A stretch of DNA of 64,000 nucleotides from CAYUIG01 sp964444685 (GCA_964444685.1 CAYUIG010000002.1:55517-119516), one strand, 5' to 3'. Shown: positions 32,789 through 48,832, numbered from the stretch's first letter. Numbers and translations are program-made. Notes: generated by a model from the letters alone, not told the origin.

Positions 32789-33610
32789 ATGCGCAAAGTG
32801 GTACGCCGAAGCATACCGGCACTCGCTCTCTCGATCCTCGTCGGGTCGGGATACACGGCCATGGTACGGCCGTCGAACGAACGCGCCTGGATCCCGGAGC
32901 AGTCGCGGCTGCCGGCCGCCGACTTCGAGGCCACACGCGTCCGCATCCGGAACCTGCGTGACTTCCGGTACACGGACGGAGAGGTCGTGCAGGCGTGGGA
33001 TGACCGGACATACGACCTCTCGAAGCTTGAGTCGGTCTGGTACATCGTCTCGCCGTTCTCATCCGAATGGCGCGGGCCCGCGCACACGTTCCTGAGTTTC
33101 GGCTTCGCCGATTCGCAGTTCGTGGCGATCTCGGTCGAGGCGCGGAAGGAGGCCGGCGAGGACTACTCGATGCTGAAGGGAATGGCCCGGCGCTTCGAAC
33201 TGATGTACGTGATCGGCGATGAAGAGGACCTGATCCGCCTGCGCACCGACGTCTGGGGCGACGACGTGTACGTTTATCCCGTCCGCGCCACCCCCGAAGC
33301 GATCCGTGAGCTCTTCCTGCGAATGCTCGAGGCCGCCGATGCGCTGAACGCGAGTCCCGAGTTCTACAACACGCTCACCAACAACTGCACGACGAACATC
33401 ATCCGGCACGTGAACAGGGTCTCACCCGGACGTGTGCCATGGGGCTGGAGGGTGCTGCTGCCGGGCTATACGGACGAGGTGGCCGAAGCGCTTGGGCTCC
33501 TGGATACATCCGAAGGCATCGAGGCCGCACGCAGGCGGTATCGCATCAACGACCGTGTGCCGCCTCCGGGGGATCCGCACTTCTCCCTGCGCATCCGCGA
33601 TTCCGGCTAA
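32789..33610 (+). CDS. DUF4105 / Lnb N-terminal-like periplasmic protein
   Basis: 273 residues. N-terminal hydrophobic segment IPALALSILVGSGYTAMV (signal or anchor), then the family blocks VWYIVSPFSSEWRGPAHTFLSFGFADSQFVAISVEARKE and ELMYVIGDEEDLIRLRT, and the strongly conserved FYNTLTNNCTTNIIRHVN with a Cys (papain-like fold expected for this family). Related domains sit at the N-terminus of lipoprotein N-acyltransferase Lnb in Bacteroidetes; enzymatic activity here is not shown. The gene is bracketed on both sides by TTCACCGC-GAG repeats. Confidence 0.82.
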   Translation: MRKVVRRSIPALALSILVGSGYTAMVRPSNERAWIPEQSRLPAADFEATRVRIRNLRDFRYTDGEVVQAWDDRTYDLSKLESVWYIVSPFSSEWRGPAHTFLSFGFADSQFVAISVEARKEAGEDYSMLKGMARRFELMYVIGDEEDLIRLRTDVWGDDVYVYPVRATPEAIRELFLRMLEAADALNASPEFYNTLTNNCTTNIIRHVNRVSPGRVPWGWRVLLPGYTDEVAEALGLLDTSEGIEAARRRYRINDRVPPPGDPHFSLRIRDSG

Positions 33611-33613
33611 CCT

Positions 33614-33687
33614 GTTCACCGCAGAGCCGCAGAGAAGGCCGAGAACTGCAACAGCATTCACCGCGGAGGGCGCGGAGGGCGCGGAGC
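33614..33687 (+). repeat. TTCACCGC-GAG family repeats (two units)
   Basis: TTCACCGCAGAGCCGCAGAG and TTCACCGCGGAGGGCGCGGA units just after the DUF4105 stop. The second unit is in inverse orientation to 33780-33812. Confidence 0.8.
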
Positions 33688-33779
33688 ATCGTTTTGTTGT
33701 CCGGTGGTTCGTGCTCGCGGCGGAGTTGGACTTTCGCGACCAATCTCACCTGACCGGAGACCCACTTCAAAAATTCGTA

Positions 33780-33840
33780 CTCCGCGGCCTCCGCGAACTC
33801 CGCGGTGAAAAATTCCGTTCTCGGCGCTCTCGGCGGTTGC
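33780..33840 (-). repeat. TTCACCGC-GAG family repeat, inverted copy
   Basis: Minus strand: TTCACCGCGGAGTTCGCGGA then GGCCGCGGAG, preceded on the minus strand by GCCGAGAGCGCCGAGAA. With 33614-33687 it bounds about 90 bases with no gene. Confidence 0.75.
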
Positions 33841-33846
33841 TGCAGT

Positions 33847-34899
33847 TTACCGGAAGCGTTCCTGAAGCTTCTCCAGAGCCGAAGCCCCCGGACACAGCTC
33901 CTCGAACGGGATATCGACAAGCGGCCTGGCGACGGTGCCCTCGAGGTCGTGCATGGCCGCGCCGCTCTCCGACACGTACAGCAGCCCCGTCGGTACCTCG
34001 CCTGCCCGCTGCTTCTGCCGGACGTACTCGTAGACGCCGTCGCGGTCGGTGGGGTCGTAGTCGGAGCTGACCTTGCGGAGTCGCAAAGCGCTGCCGTCGT
34101 GCATCGTGACGGTGTGCGCGGCACCCTCGTCGTAGGACGCGGTGATCTCGCTGCGCAGCGGCACGAGGTCGACGACTTCACGGGTGTGTTCGCGGGTGTA
34201 CGCGTACGACTTGGTCGAACCCTCGTGGTCGTTGAACGTGACGCACGGGCTGATCACATCGACGAACGCGAAACCCTTGTGCGCAAGACCGGCCTTGAGG
34301 ATCGGTACGAGCTGCTCCTTGTCGCCCGAGAACGAACGCGCGACGAACGTGGCACCGAGCGAGAGGGCGAGGAGGACGGGGTCGATCGGCTCGTGTCGGT
34401 TCGGCTCGCCGCGCTTGGCCTTCGAGCCGACATCGGCGGATGCGGAGAACTGGCCCTTGGTCAGGCCGTATACGCCGTTGTTTTCCAGGATGTAGAGCAC
34501 CTGGATGTTGCGGCGGATGGCGTGGCAGAACTGGCCGAGACCGATCGAGAGCGAGTCGCCATCGCCGCTGATGCCGATGTGGATGAGGTCGCGGTTGGCA
34601 GCGTGCGACCCGGTCGTCAGCGACGGCATGCGGCCGTGCACGCCGTTGAAGCCGTGCGCCTCGCGCAGGAAGTAGGTCGGCGTCTTCGATGAGCAGCCGA
34701 TCCCGCTCATCTTCGCCACGCGGTGCGGCTCGATGGACAGCTCCCAGAATGCGCGCACGATCGCGGCCGTGATCGAGTCGTGGCCGCAGCCCGCGCACAG
34801 CGTGGACATCGCGCCTTCGTAGTCGCGCCGGGTGAGCCCGAGCGCGTTCACGGGCAGGCCGGGGTGCCGGACGCCCGGCTTTGCGATCGACGTCGTCAT
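33847..34899 (-). CDS. korB: 2-oxoacid:ferredoxin oxidoreductase, beta subunit
   Basis: 350 residues. TPP-binding subunit: LCAGCGHDSITAAIVRAF, a GDGDSLSIGLGQFCHAIRRN metal/TPP motif, and LENNGVYGLTKGQFSAS, all typical of KorB (2-oxoglutarate:ferredoxin oxidoreductase). The protein lacks its own FeS cluster domain. Translation is coupled to the alpha gene (ATGA, 34896-34899). The alpha/beta complex decarboxylates a 2-oxoacid to acyl-CoA and reduces ferredoxin. 2-oxoglutarate is the likeliest substrate, but the subunits alone do not prove it. Confidence 0.92.
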   Translation of the reverse strand: MTTSIAKPGVRHPGLPVNALGLTRRDYEGAMSTLCAGCGHDSITAAIVRAFWELSIEPHRVAKMSGIGCSSKTPTYFLREAHGFNGVHGRMPSLTTGSHAANRDLIHIGISGDGDSLSIGLGQFCHAIRRNIQVLYILENNGVYGLTKGQFSASADVGSKAKRGEPNRHEPIDPVLLALSLGATFVARSFSGDKEQLVPILKAGLAHKGFAFVDVISPCVTFNDHEGSTKSYAYTREHTREVVDLVPLRSEITASYDEGAAHTVTMHDGSALRLRKVSSDYDPTDRDGVYEYVRQKQRAGEVPTGLLYVSESGAAMHDLEGTVARPLVDIPFEELCPGASALEKLQERFR

Positions 34900-36752
34900 C
34901 GGATGCCTCCCGCGGGCTGGCCGTTCCCTCTCAGGTGTGCCTGGATCCCTTCGATCACGTGCATCGCGGAGAGCGGCATGCCGCCGTAGCGACGCACGGA
35001 TTCCAGCCGCTCCCGCCCGACACGTGTCTCCAGCAGCAGCAGGTTGCGCAACTGGCCGTCGCGGTTCTGTTCGACCACGAAGTTGCGGTCGTGCTCCATG
35101 AGGAACGCCTCGACGGATGCGTCGAACGGGAAGCCGCGGATCCGCATGTAGTCGAACGGCAGCCCCTCCGCGGTAAGCAGCGCGACCGCTTCGCGCACGC
35201 CCGCGTCGCAGCCGCCGATCGACACGATGCTCATGCGCGAGCCCGGCGTACGCTGGATCACCGGTGCGGGCACGGCCGCACCCGCCGAATCGATCTTCCG
35301 CGCCAGCCGATCCATCACTTCCGTGTAGTCGCCGGCGTCTTCCGTGTACGCGCCGAACTTGTTGTGGCCCGAGCCGCGCGTGAAGTACGCGCCGCGCGGG
35401 TGGACGCCGGGAAGCGTGCGTGCAGTGACGCCGTCGCCATCGACATCGAGATAACGGTAGAACTTCTCCATGCGCTCGAGCTGCTCGGCGGAGAGCACCT
35501 TGCCGCGGTCGGGACGGTACGCGTCATCCCACTTCAGCTTGGGTACGCGCCAGTCGTTCATGCCGATGTCGAGATCCGACAGCACGAACACGGGCGTCTG
35601 GAAGCGCTCGGCCAGGTCGAAGGTTTTGACCGCGAAGTGGAAGCATTCGTTCGGGTCGCCGGGGAAGAGCAGGACGTGCTTCGTGTCCCCGTGCGACGCG
35701 TACGCGCACAGCATGAGATCGCCCTGCTGCGTGCGCGTCGGCATGCCCGTCGATGGGCCGGTCCGCTGCACGTCGAAGATCACGACCGGGATCTCGGCGT
35801 AGTACGCGAGCCCGATGAACTCGCTCATGAGGGAGATGCCGGGGCCGCTCGTCGGCGTGAACGCGCGTGCACCTGCCCAGCCCGCTCCGATGGCCACACC
35901 GATGGCCGACAGCTCGTCTTCCGCCTGCACGACGATGTAGCGGTTCTTCCCGTCGTCGTCGCGCCGCAGCTTCGCGCAGTAGCCGCGGAACGCATCGGTC
36001 AATGAAGTGGCGGGTGTGATCGGGTACCATGCGGCCACGGTCGCGCCCGCGTAGACGCAGCCGAGCGCGGCCGCGCTGTTGCCGTCGATCAGGATCCAGT
36101 CGTCGGGCGCGGCCATCGGCTCGAGGCGGATCGGCAGCGGGCACTCCCAGTTCGCCTTCGCGTACTCGTAGCCCATGCGCACGGCCTGCTGGTTCGAGTC
36201 GATCAGCGCCTGCTTCGCGCCGTACGTCTCGCGCAGGAGCTGTGCGATCACCTCGAGGTCCACCTCCAGCAGCGCCGCGAGCGCGCCCACGTACGCGATG
36301 TTCTTCATCAGCAGCCGCTCGCGCGGGCGAGTGAACGCCTCGTTGCACATGCGGGCGAGCGGGATCCCGAGGAAGTTCACGTCGCCACGGCGCCGTTCGG
36401 GCAGCATCTCCCACGACGAGTCGTAGATCAGCCAGCCACCGCTGCGCAGCTCGGCGATGTCGCGCTTGTAGGTGGCCGCGTTCATCGCGACGAACAGGTC
36501 GAATACGGGCGTGCGCGCGGTCCAGCCCGCGCCGCTCACCCGGATCTCGTACCAGGTCGGCAGCCCCTGGATGTTGGATGGGAAGACGTTCTTGCCGGTG
36601 ACCGGCACGCCCATGCGGAAGATGGCCTGCATCAGCAGGCCGTTCGCACTGGCCGAGCCCGTGCCGTTGACCGTGGCGATTTTCAGCGCGAAGTCGTTCA
36701 CGCGCTGCGCGGACTCCCGCATCGGCGCGGGCGAAGCCTGCACATCGAGCAT
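34896..36752 (-). CDS. korA: 2-oxoacid:ferredoxin oxidoreductase, fused gamma-alpha subunit
   Basis: 618 residues, first gene of the korAB pair, with GAGG 5 bases before the ATG. The N-terminal gamma domain (about 12-190: IATVNGTGSASANGLLMQA; NVFPSNIQGLPTWYEIRVS) is fused to the alpha PYR domain (about 215-450: AALGCVYAGATVAAWYPITPATS; GPGISLMSEFIGLAYYAEIP; TQQGDLMLCAYASHGD) and a C-terminal domain. The length and gamma-alpha order are normal for the KorA subfamily. A ferredoxin-bearing GltD-like protein that may accept the electrons is encoded 17 kb away (53579-55375). Confidence 0.92.
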   Translation of the reverse strand: MLDVQASPAPMRESAQRVNDFALKIATVNGTGSASANGLLMQAIFRMGVPVTGKNVFPSNIQGLPTWYEIRVSGAGWTARTPVFDLFVAMNAATYKRDIAELRSGGWLIYDSSWEMLPERRRGDVNFLGIPLARMCNEAFTRPRERLLMKNIAYVGALAALLEVDLEVIAQLLRETYGAKQALIDSNQQAVRMGYEYAKANWECPLPIRLEPMAAPDDWILIDGNSAAALGCVYAGATVAAWYPITPATSLTDAFRGYCAKLRRDDDGKNRYIVVQAEDELSAIGVAIGAGWAGARAFTPTSGPGISLMSEFIGLAYYAEIPVVIFDVQRTGPSTGMPTRTQQGDLMLCAYASHGDTKHVLLFPGDPNECFHFAVKTFDLAERFQTPVFVLSDLDIGMNDWRVPKLKWDDAYRPDRGKVLSAEQLERMEKFYRYLDVDGDGVTARTLPGVHPRGAYFTRGSGHNKFGAYTEDAGDYTEVMDRLARKIDSAGAAVPAPVIQRTPGSRMSIVSIGGCDAGVREAVALLTAEGLPFDYMRIRGFPFDASVEAFLMEHDRNFVVEQNRDGQLRNLLLLETRVGRERLESVRRYGGMPLSAMHVIEGIQAHLRGNGQPAGGIR

Positions 36753-36850
36753 GAGACCTCTACAGGAGGGCCGGCCGCGACCGCGGCCGGTTCAATCCAT
36801 GGTCCTGTCACAGGATACGCTGCGGCACGCAACCGCGACAGCCCCGCCGG

Positions 36851-36880
36851 TTGACATGCGCATTGGCGCCCGCCTACGAT
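36851..36880 (+). promoter_or_regulatory. Probable sigma70-type promoter for the FAD oxidoreductase
   Basis: TTGACA (36851-36856), an 18-base spacer, and TACGAT (36875-36880), 86 bases upstream of the GTG start. Only the motif is seen; activity is inferred. Confidence 0.55.
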
Positions 36881-36966
36881 GGCCTGTCCGACGACGCCCT
36901 GCCCACGACGCGGTGACCCCCCGCAGCCCGCCGCCGGACCTCCTTTCCCCTCAGACGGAGGTCGCC

Positions 36967-38319
36967 GTGACGCCTGTACGCATCCCCGCCGGCTTCGCCG
37001 GCACGCAGCTCACGCCCGACGATCCCGGTTACGCTGAAGCCATACGCCTCTTCAACGGCGCGGTGAACAAGCGACCCGCGCTGGTCGCGCGCTGCGCGAA
37101 CGAGGCCGACGTCGTCGCCGCCGTCCGCTTCGCGCGTGAGCAGAGCCTCCCGCTCTCCGTCCGCGCCGGCGGCCACAACGTCTCCGGCAACGCGCTCGTC
37201 GACGGTGGTCTCGTGATCGACCTCCGCTCCATCAACGGCGTGGAGGTCGACCCGGTGAACCGCATCGCGCGCGCGGGCGCCGGTGCCACATGGTCGCAGT
37301 TCGACAGGGCCACGCAGGCGCACGGCCTGGCCACTACCGGCGGGGCCGTGTCCACGACCGGGATCGCGGGCCTCACCCTCGGCGGCGGCATCGGCTGGCT
37401 CATGCGCATGCACGGCCTCGCATGCGACAACCTGATCGGCGCGCGCATGGTCACGGCCGAAGGCGAAATCGTCACGGTAGGCCCCGACCAGCCCGAGCTG
37501 CTCTGGGGGCTCCGCGGAGGCGGCGGCAACTTCGGCGTCGTCACGCGCCTCGACTACCGCCTGCACCCCGTCGACAGCGTCTGGGGCGGGATGATCATCT
37601 TCCCGCAGGCCCGTGCGGTGGAAGTCCTCGGCGCCGTACGCGCCATCAATGACGTCGCCCCCGACAACCTGATGACGATGGCCGTGCTCGGCACACACCC
37701 GGAGGCCGGCCCGATCGTCGGCGCGCTCGTCGGCGGCTTCGGTGACAATGCGGCCGCCGAACGGATCGCGGCACCCCTGCGTGCACTGGAGCCGGTGGCG
37801 GACCTGCTCGGGCCCATGAAGTACGTCGAGCTCCAGTCGATGCTCGATCCACTGCTCTCCGAGGGCTTCTACCACTACTGGAAGTCCAACTTCCTGACCC
37901 GACTGGATGATGAAGTCGCCGCGGCCATGCAGAAGGTCATGAGCGCGGCACCGACCCCGTTCTGCCAGATCGTCATCGAGCAGTTCAGCGGCGAGGCCGC
38001 GCGCGTACCCGTCGATGCCACGGCGTTCGCGCAGCGCAACGCGCCCTACAACATGGCGATCCTCGGGATGTCTGCCGGACCGGAGGATTACGCGGCGGCG
38101 CGCGACTGGGCGCGCGCAACGTGGCGGGCCCTCGAGCCCTTCTGCGCCGAGGGTGTGTACCTGAACTACCTCGGTTCCGTCGAGGAGGAAGGCGCACAGC
38201 GCGTACGCGACGCCTGGGGCGCCGATACCCTCGCCCGCCTCGCCGCGCTCAAAGCCGTCTGGGATCCCGCGAACGTGTTCCGGTCGAATCAGAACGTCAC
38301 GCCGGCGCTGCTTGCTTGA
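36967..38319 (+). CDS. FAD-binding oxidoreductase (BBE/PCMH family)
   Basis: 450 residues from GTG 36967, chosen because GGAGG lies 5 bases upstream; the ATG at 36856 would add a Pro/Arg-rich tail without homology. FAD-binding PCMH domain with SVRAGGHNVSGNALVDGGLVID, whose His is the usual 8-alpha covalent FAD site. The position that holds the second covalent Cys in berberine-bridge enzymes reads TTGGAVSTTG, so attachment is probably single. LGGGIGWLMRMHGLACDNL and a C-terminal BBE motif (LNYLG...VWDPANVFRSNQNV) follow. Oxidises an unknown alcohol or sugar using O2 or another acceptor. Confidence 0.92.
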   Translation: MTPVRIPAGFAGTQLTPDDPGYAEAIRLFNGAVNKRPALVARCANEADVVAAVRFAREQSLPLSVRAGGHNVSGNALVDGGLVIDLRSINGVEVDPVNRIARAGAGATWSQFDRATQAHGLATTGGAVSTTGIAGLTLGGGIGWLMRMHGLACDNLIGARMVTAEGEIVTVGPDQPELLWGLRGGGGNFGVVTRLDYRLHPVDSVWGGMIIFPQARAVEVLGAVRAINDVAPDNLMTMAVLGTHPEAGPIVGALVGGFGDNAAAERIAAPLRALEPVADLLGPMKYVELQSMLDPLLSEGFYHYWKSNFLTRLDDEVAAAMQKVMSAAPTPFCQIVIEQFSGEAARVPVDATAFAQRNAPYNMAILGMSAGPEDYAAARDWARATWRALEPFCAEGVYLNYLGSVEEEGAQRVRDAWGADTLARLAALKAVWDPANVFRSNQNVTPALLA

Positions 38320-38327
38320 GCTGCGGT

Positions 38328-38432
38328 TTCTGGGGTCTGGGGTCTGGAGTCTGGAGTCTGGAGTCTGGAGTCTGGTTTACGGCGGGGTCACCCCGCATTC
38401 AACCAGACCCCAGACCCCAGACCCCAGACTCG
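38328..38432. repeat. Heptamer-armed palindrome, TCTGGRG type (clearest copy)
   Basis: The left arm is six TCTGGGG/TCTGGAG heptamers. The core is TTTACGGCGGGGTCACCCCG followed by CATTCAACCAGA. The right arm is three CCCCAGA units and CTCGAG. Arms and core are self-complementary. It lies between convergent genes. Confidence 0.9.
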
Positions 38433-38436
38433 AGTT

Positions 38437-39030
38437 TCAGAGCGATGCTAGAAGCACCCCCAGATCCTTCCAGCCATAGTTCCCATTCCCCGGATCCTCG
38501 TCCGTCTTCACGGCCCCCATCGCCACCCACGCCGCGGCGGATGGATTGCGCGGGTCGCCGTACAGCCACATGGACGTGATGCCCGTGGCGAGGAAACGCT
38601 GCGCAACGAGCCGGACGAGCCTGCGGCCGAGACCGAGCCGCTGATACTCGCGCAGCAGATAGATCTTGTTCAGTTCGCCGCCGTACTCCGGATTGTCGCT
38701 CAGGTTCGCCTGTGCGAAACCGATTAGCTCGCCCTGTTCGTTCTCGACCACGAAGCAGAACCAGCTCCCGTCATCTTTGGCGAAGCGTTCCCGCCATTGC
38801 CGCTCGCGGACCGCGACCGGCGGGCCTTTCGCACCCATCGGTGCGTACGTCGCGTTCCAGGTCGTGACGTGCAACTCCGCAAGCCCGGGGATGTCGGACT
38901 CGCGCGCCTCGCGGATTACGAGCGATTCGAGCGACTCACCGCGCGCGCGCATGCGGTCCTCGTTGCGGGTAGAGGATGGCCGTGTGGCCGCGATGAGACG
39001 TCGCCAGAGTCCGAAAATGACGGCTTTCAT
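38437..39030 (-). CDS. GNAT-family N-acetyltransferase
   Basis: 197 residues from ATG 39030, with GGAGG upstream. GNAT domain from about residue 37: LVIREARESDIPGLAELHV, FVVENEQGELIGFAQANL, the acetyl-CoA-binding REYQRLGLGRRLVRLV (the Q/RxxGxG/A loop), then SMWLYGDPRNPSAAAWVAMGAV. The substrate is unknown. The first 35 residues (MKAVIFGLWRRLIAATRPSS) are not part of the fold and the true start might be later. Confidence 0.88.
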   Translation of the reverse strand: MKAVIFGLWRRLIAATRPSSTRNEDRMRARGESLESLVIREARESDIPGLAELHVTTWNATYAPMGAKGPPVAVRERQWRERFAKDDGSWFCFVVENEQGELIGFAQANLSDNPEYGGELNKIYLLREYQRLGLGRRLVRLVAQRFLATGITSMWLYGDPRNPSAAAWVAMGAVKTDEDPGNGNYGWKDLGVLLASL

Positions 39031-39079
39031 CTCGATCCTCCGGCCCTGAGCCGGAACTCGTTGTGCATCCGTCCGATCG

Positions 39080-39179
39080 GTTCCGGGTTGGGTCCGGAAT
39101 CCGACCCTGATCCAGCACACATCGGCTCGCCCCCCTACCGATTCCGGATCAGGGTCGATATCCGGACCCGATCCGGAAC
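39080..39179. repeat. Imperfect inverted repeat with arms of about 34 bases
   Basis: The left arm ends GGAATCCGACCCTGATCC and the right arm begins GGATCAGGGTCGATATCCGG. Further out GGTTCCGG pairs with CCGGAAC. The loop is about 32 bases. It sits in the 265-base gap between the GNAT gene and the choice-of-anchor-B gene, which holds no other feature I can see. Confidence 0.7.
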
Positions 39180-39295
39180 GCTTCGAGGGCCTATGCGTTG
39201 GTTTCCGCATCAGGGCCGGTTCCACCACGGGAGAGCGTTCCCGCGGGAACGCGTTCATGCCTGGATCGGCCGATCCGACCCACCCGGGGGGCGGG

Positions 39296-41536
39296 CTACG
39301 ATATCGGTCGCCCGCGCGGGCGCAGGATGAACAGTCCCTCGTTGATGCTGGACACCAGCACGGCGCCGCTCTCGAGGAACGGGTACGCCGTCCACGCGCC
39401 GCCGAAGAAGCCGGTCGGATTCGAGCCGTACGGCGTCGTGTCGAAGTGTCCGATCTCGACCGGTTTCGTCGGATCCGAGATGTCGACCACGCGCAGCCCC
39501 GCGTGATAATTGGCGAGGTACATGCGGTCGCCGCGGATGAAGAGGTTGTGGTCGGTCGAGCCATCCGGCCCGAGCAGCTCGCCTGCGATCACCGGGTCGT
39601 CGAGGTCGGCCACATCCCAGACCAGTGTCTTCGTGCGCGTCGTCGTGCCCACCAGCTCGTCCAGCTCGTCGTCCAGGAAGAAGTACCGCTGATCCTCGGT
39701 GAGCCAGCCCTGATGGATGTATCCGCGACCCGGATAGTCCGCTTTCGATATCGGCTTCGGCGACCCGGCGTCCGTCACGTCCACGATGCGCAGCGCCGTC
39801 TCGTTGCTCGCGAAGCAGATGCGCTTGCCACGATGCTCCGCATCCGGCCCGCGATAGATCACGCACTGCGCGTCGTGCGTGCGACCCGGCGCGATCAGCC
39901 CTTCCGTGTCGGTATAGCACCCCGCGAACTTCGGCGCGCGCGGCTCGGTGATGTCGACCATGTGCAATCCGCCGCCGCAGGTGTTCCCGCCCGCGCTCGC
40001 AGCCACGGGTATGGCCAGTCCCGTCTCCGTCTCGATCGCGAGATTGTGTGCACTCGCGATGCCGGTGTAGACCGTGTCCGGGCGATGCACGCCCGCCGAC
40101 GTGATCGTGCGCAGGCGAGTGAGGTCGAACACCACCAGGCCGTGCGCGCCCGCGCCGTCGCCCGTGAAGAACATGTGGTCGCGGTACACCTTCACATCGC
40201 GCGCACCGCTCGGGTTGCCGGGCACGAGCCCGAGATACCGTGGCGACGCGGGGTCCGTCACATCCACGAGCGCGATACCGGCCGTGCGTCCGACGAGTGC
40301 ATACTCGCGACCCGTCTCGCGATCCGTCCAGCCCCAGAGGTCGCTCACGCGCTCCCACGGCTCGGCGCCCATCGATGCCAGCGGCAGGAACGCGAGCAGG
40401 TCCACGTTCGCGCAGTCGAACCCCGCAGCCGCACCGTCCGCGCATCGCACTTCACCCGTCACTTCGACGAGCGGCTCCGTACCCACGAGGCGGCCGTCGA
40501 ACTCCCACGCATCACCGGAACGGCGCCACACGTACGCTGCACCTTCACCCGGTGCACCGGCGACGACGATCCCCTCCGATGCTGCGATCGATGCACCGAC
40601 ACCGGCGCCCCGCGGAGCACCGTTCACGTCCAGGTCGTTGCCGAACCGCCAGCGGTCGCCTGCGCGCACCCAGCGCTGCACGCCGCCCATGGAAGGTTTG
40701 CCGATCCACAGCTCATCACCGTGCAATGCGAGTGAACCCAGCCCCTGCGCTTCGATCCGCTGCACCACTTCCCAAGCGCCCGTGACGGGCCGGCGCACGA
40801 GCACCTGATCCGCAAGCCCGAGGAGCACGGCATCACCGTCGATCGCGAGCGCCCGGGGACGGTCGGGCAACGTTGTGGTGACGTGCCACGTCGCACCGTT
40901 GTGTTCCAGGATCGCAACGCCATTGCCGGTAGCGACCGCGATCCGATCTCGCGCAGCCGCGAGCACGGGCGGACCTGCAATGTCCCCCTCGAGGGCGAGC
41001 CGCGCCGTTTCCGTCCACTCGCCGCCGCGCTGCTCCATGACGATCAGTTCGGGTCCGCCCGAACCGCCGCCCGCGAATGCGAGCACGGATCCATCCGCGG
41101 AAATCGCAACCGCGCGCGCCGGCGGTGCGGCCAGCCGCATGATGCCGGCGAGATCCAGGGCCGGCGCGGCGGCCCCGTTCCGCTCCATCCGCGGCACACG
41201 CAGCGCAGGCCGCCACGACGACGGCGGTGCAAGGAAGACATTGGCCGCCCACACACCATCCGGGTCTCCGGCCGCCACGACGAGCGCATCGGAGGTAAAG
41301 GCCAGTGACGCGCTGAACCGCTCGCCCGGTCCGCCGTCGATGGGATGCAGCCGTGCGACCTCACGCCATTCGCCGCCCGCTCGCCCGAATACGATGGCGG
41401 CCGACAAACCGCGATCGAGGTCCGGCTTCACGACCGCGATGGTTTCTCCCGAAACCGCCACGGCACGCCCGAAACCATCCTGCGCCATTGCGCCGGCCGG
41501 GATCATCAGTATCAGAAACGCGAGCGTGAGTCGCAT
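39296..41536 (-). CDS. Choice-of-anchor-B / LVIVD-repeat secreted protein
   Basis: 746 residues from ATG 41536; signal peptide MRLTLAFLILMIPAGAMAQ. The first part (about 20-370) reads as FG-GAP-like repeats (GFGRAVAVSGETIAVV; GVGASIAASEGIVVAGAP). The second (about 400-740) holds LVIVD-type beta-propeller blades: GIALVDVTDPASPRYLGLVP, GGGLHMVDITEPRAPKFAG, ALRIVDVTDAGSPKPIS, GLRVVDISDPTKPVEIGHFD. It matches choice-of-anchor-B proteins, which are secreted and have varied C-terminal sorting signals; I see no clear anchor at this C-terminus. Function unknown. Confidence 0.88.
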   Translation of the reverse strand: MRLTLAFLILMIPAGAMAQDGFGRAVAVSGETIAVVKPDLDRGLSAAIVFGRAGGEWREVARLHPIDGGPGERFSASLAFTSDALVVAAGDPDGVWAANVFLAPPSSWRPALRVPRMERNGAAAPALDLAGIMRLAAPPARAVAISADGSVLAFAGGGSGGPELIVMEQRGGEWTETARLALEGDIAGPPVLAAARDRIAVATGNGVAILEHNGATWHVTTTLPDRPRALAIDGDAVLLGLADQVLVRRPVTGAWEVVQRIEAQGLGSLALHGDELWIGKPSMGGVQRWVRAGDRWRFGNDLDVNGAPRGAGVGASIAASEGIVVAGAPGEGAAYVWRRSGDAWEFDGRLVGTEPLVEVTGEVRCADGAAAGFDCANVDLLAFLPLASMGAEPWERVSDLWGWTDRETGREYALVGRTAGIALVDVTDPASPRYLGLVPGNPSGARDVKVYRDHMFFTGDGAGAHGLVVFDLTRLRTITSAGVHRPDTVYTGIASAHNLAIETETGLAIPVAASAGGNTCGGGLHMVDITEPRAPKFAGCYTDTEGLIAPGRTHDAQCVIYRGPDAEHRGKRICFASNETALRIVDVTDAGSPKPISKADYPGRGYIHQGWLTEDQRYFFLDDELDELVGTTTRTKTLVWDVADLDDPVIAGELLGPDGSTDHNLFIRGDRMYLANYHAGLRVVDISDPTKPVEIGHFDTTPYGSNPTGFFGGAWTAYPFLESGAVLVSSINEGLFILRPRGRPIS

Positions 41537-41627
41537 ACGGTCACCTCGGGGACACGTGGGTCGGCCGAACGCCGATTCAATCAACGTTGGCGTCGACGAC
41601 TCGGCTGCGCCAGCACGCGGCGCCGAC

Positions 41628-41657
41628 TTGACACGGCCCGACCCTCCGCGGTATGCT
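41628..41657 (+). promoter_or_regulatory. Strong sigma70-type promoter for the third ADOP
   Basis: TTGACA (41628-41633), an 18-base spacer, TATGCT (41652-41657). The start of transcription would fall in the palindrome that follows at 41659-41675. Confidence 0.65.
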
Positions 41658-41658
41658 G

Positions 41659-41675
41659 TCCTAAACAGCTTAGGA
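41659..41675. promoter_or_regulatory. Operator-like palindrome over the ADOP transcription start
   Basis: TCCTAAAC-A-GCTTAGGA; 7 of 8 positions of the arms pair. Its location just after the -10 box is that of a repressor site. A PadR- or BlaI-type repressor encoded elsewhere is the likely reader (inference). Confidence 0.55.
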
Positions 41676-41701
41676 GAAAGCTGCCCCGAGGAGACCAGCC
41701 C

Positions 41702-44287
<2,586 letters not shown>

Positions 44288-44361
44288 GACCCGCCCGGCG
44301 GCCGCGCGTCAACAGGCAGGGACGGTCCGGCACCGCGCCCCCGTTCCGGGGTTTCATTTGC

Positions 44362-48831
<4,470 letters not shown>

Positions 48832-48832
48832 C

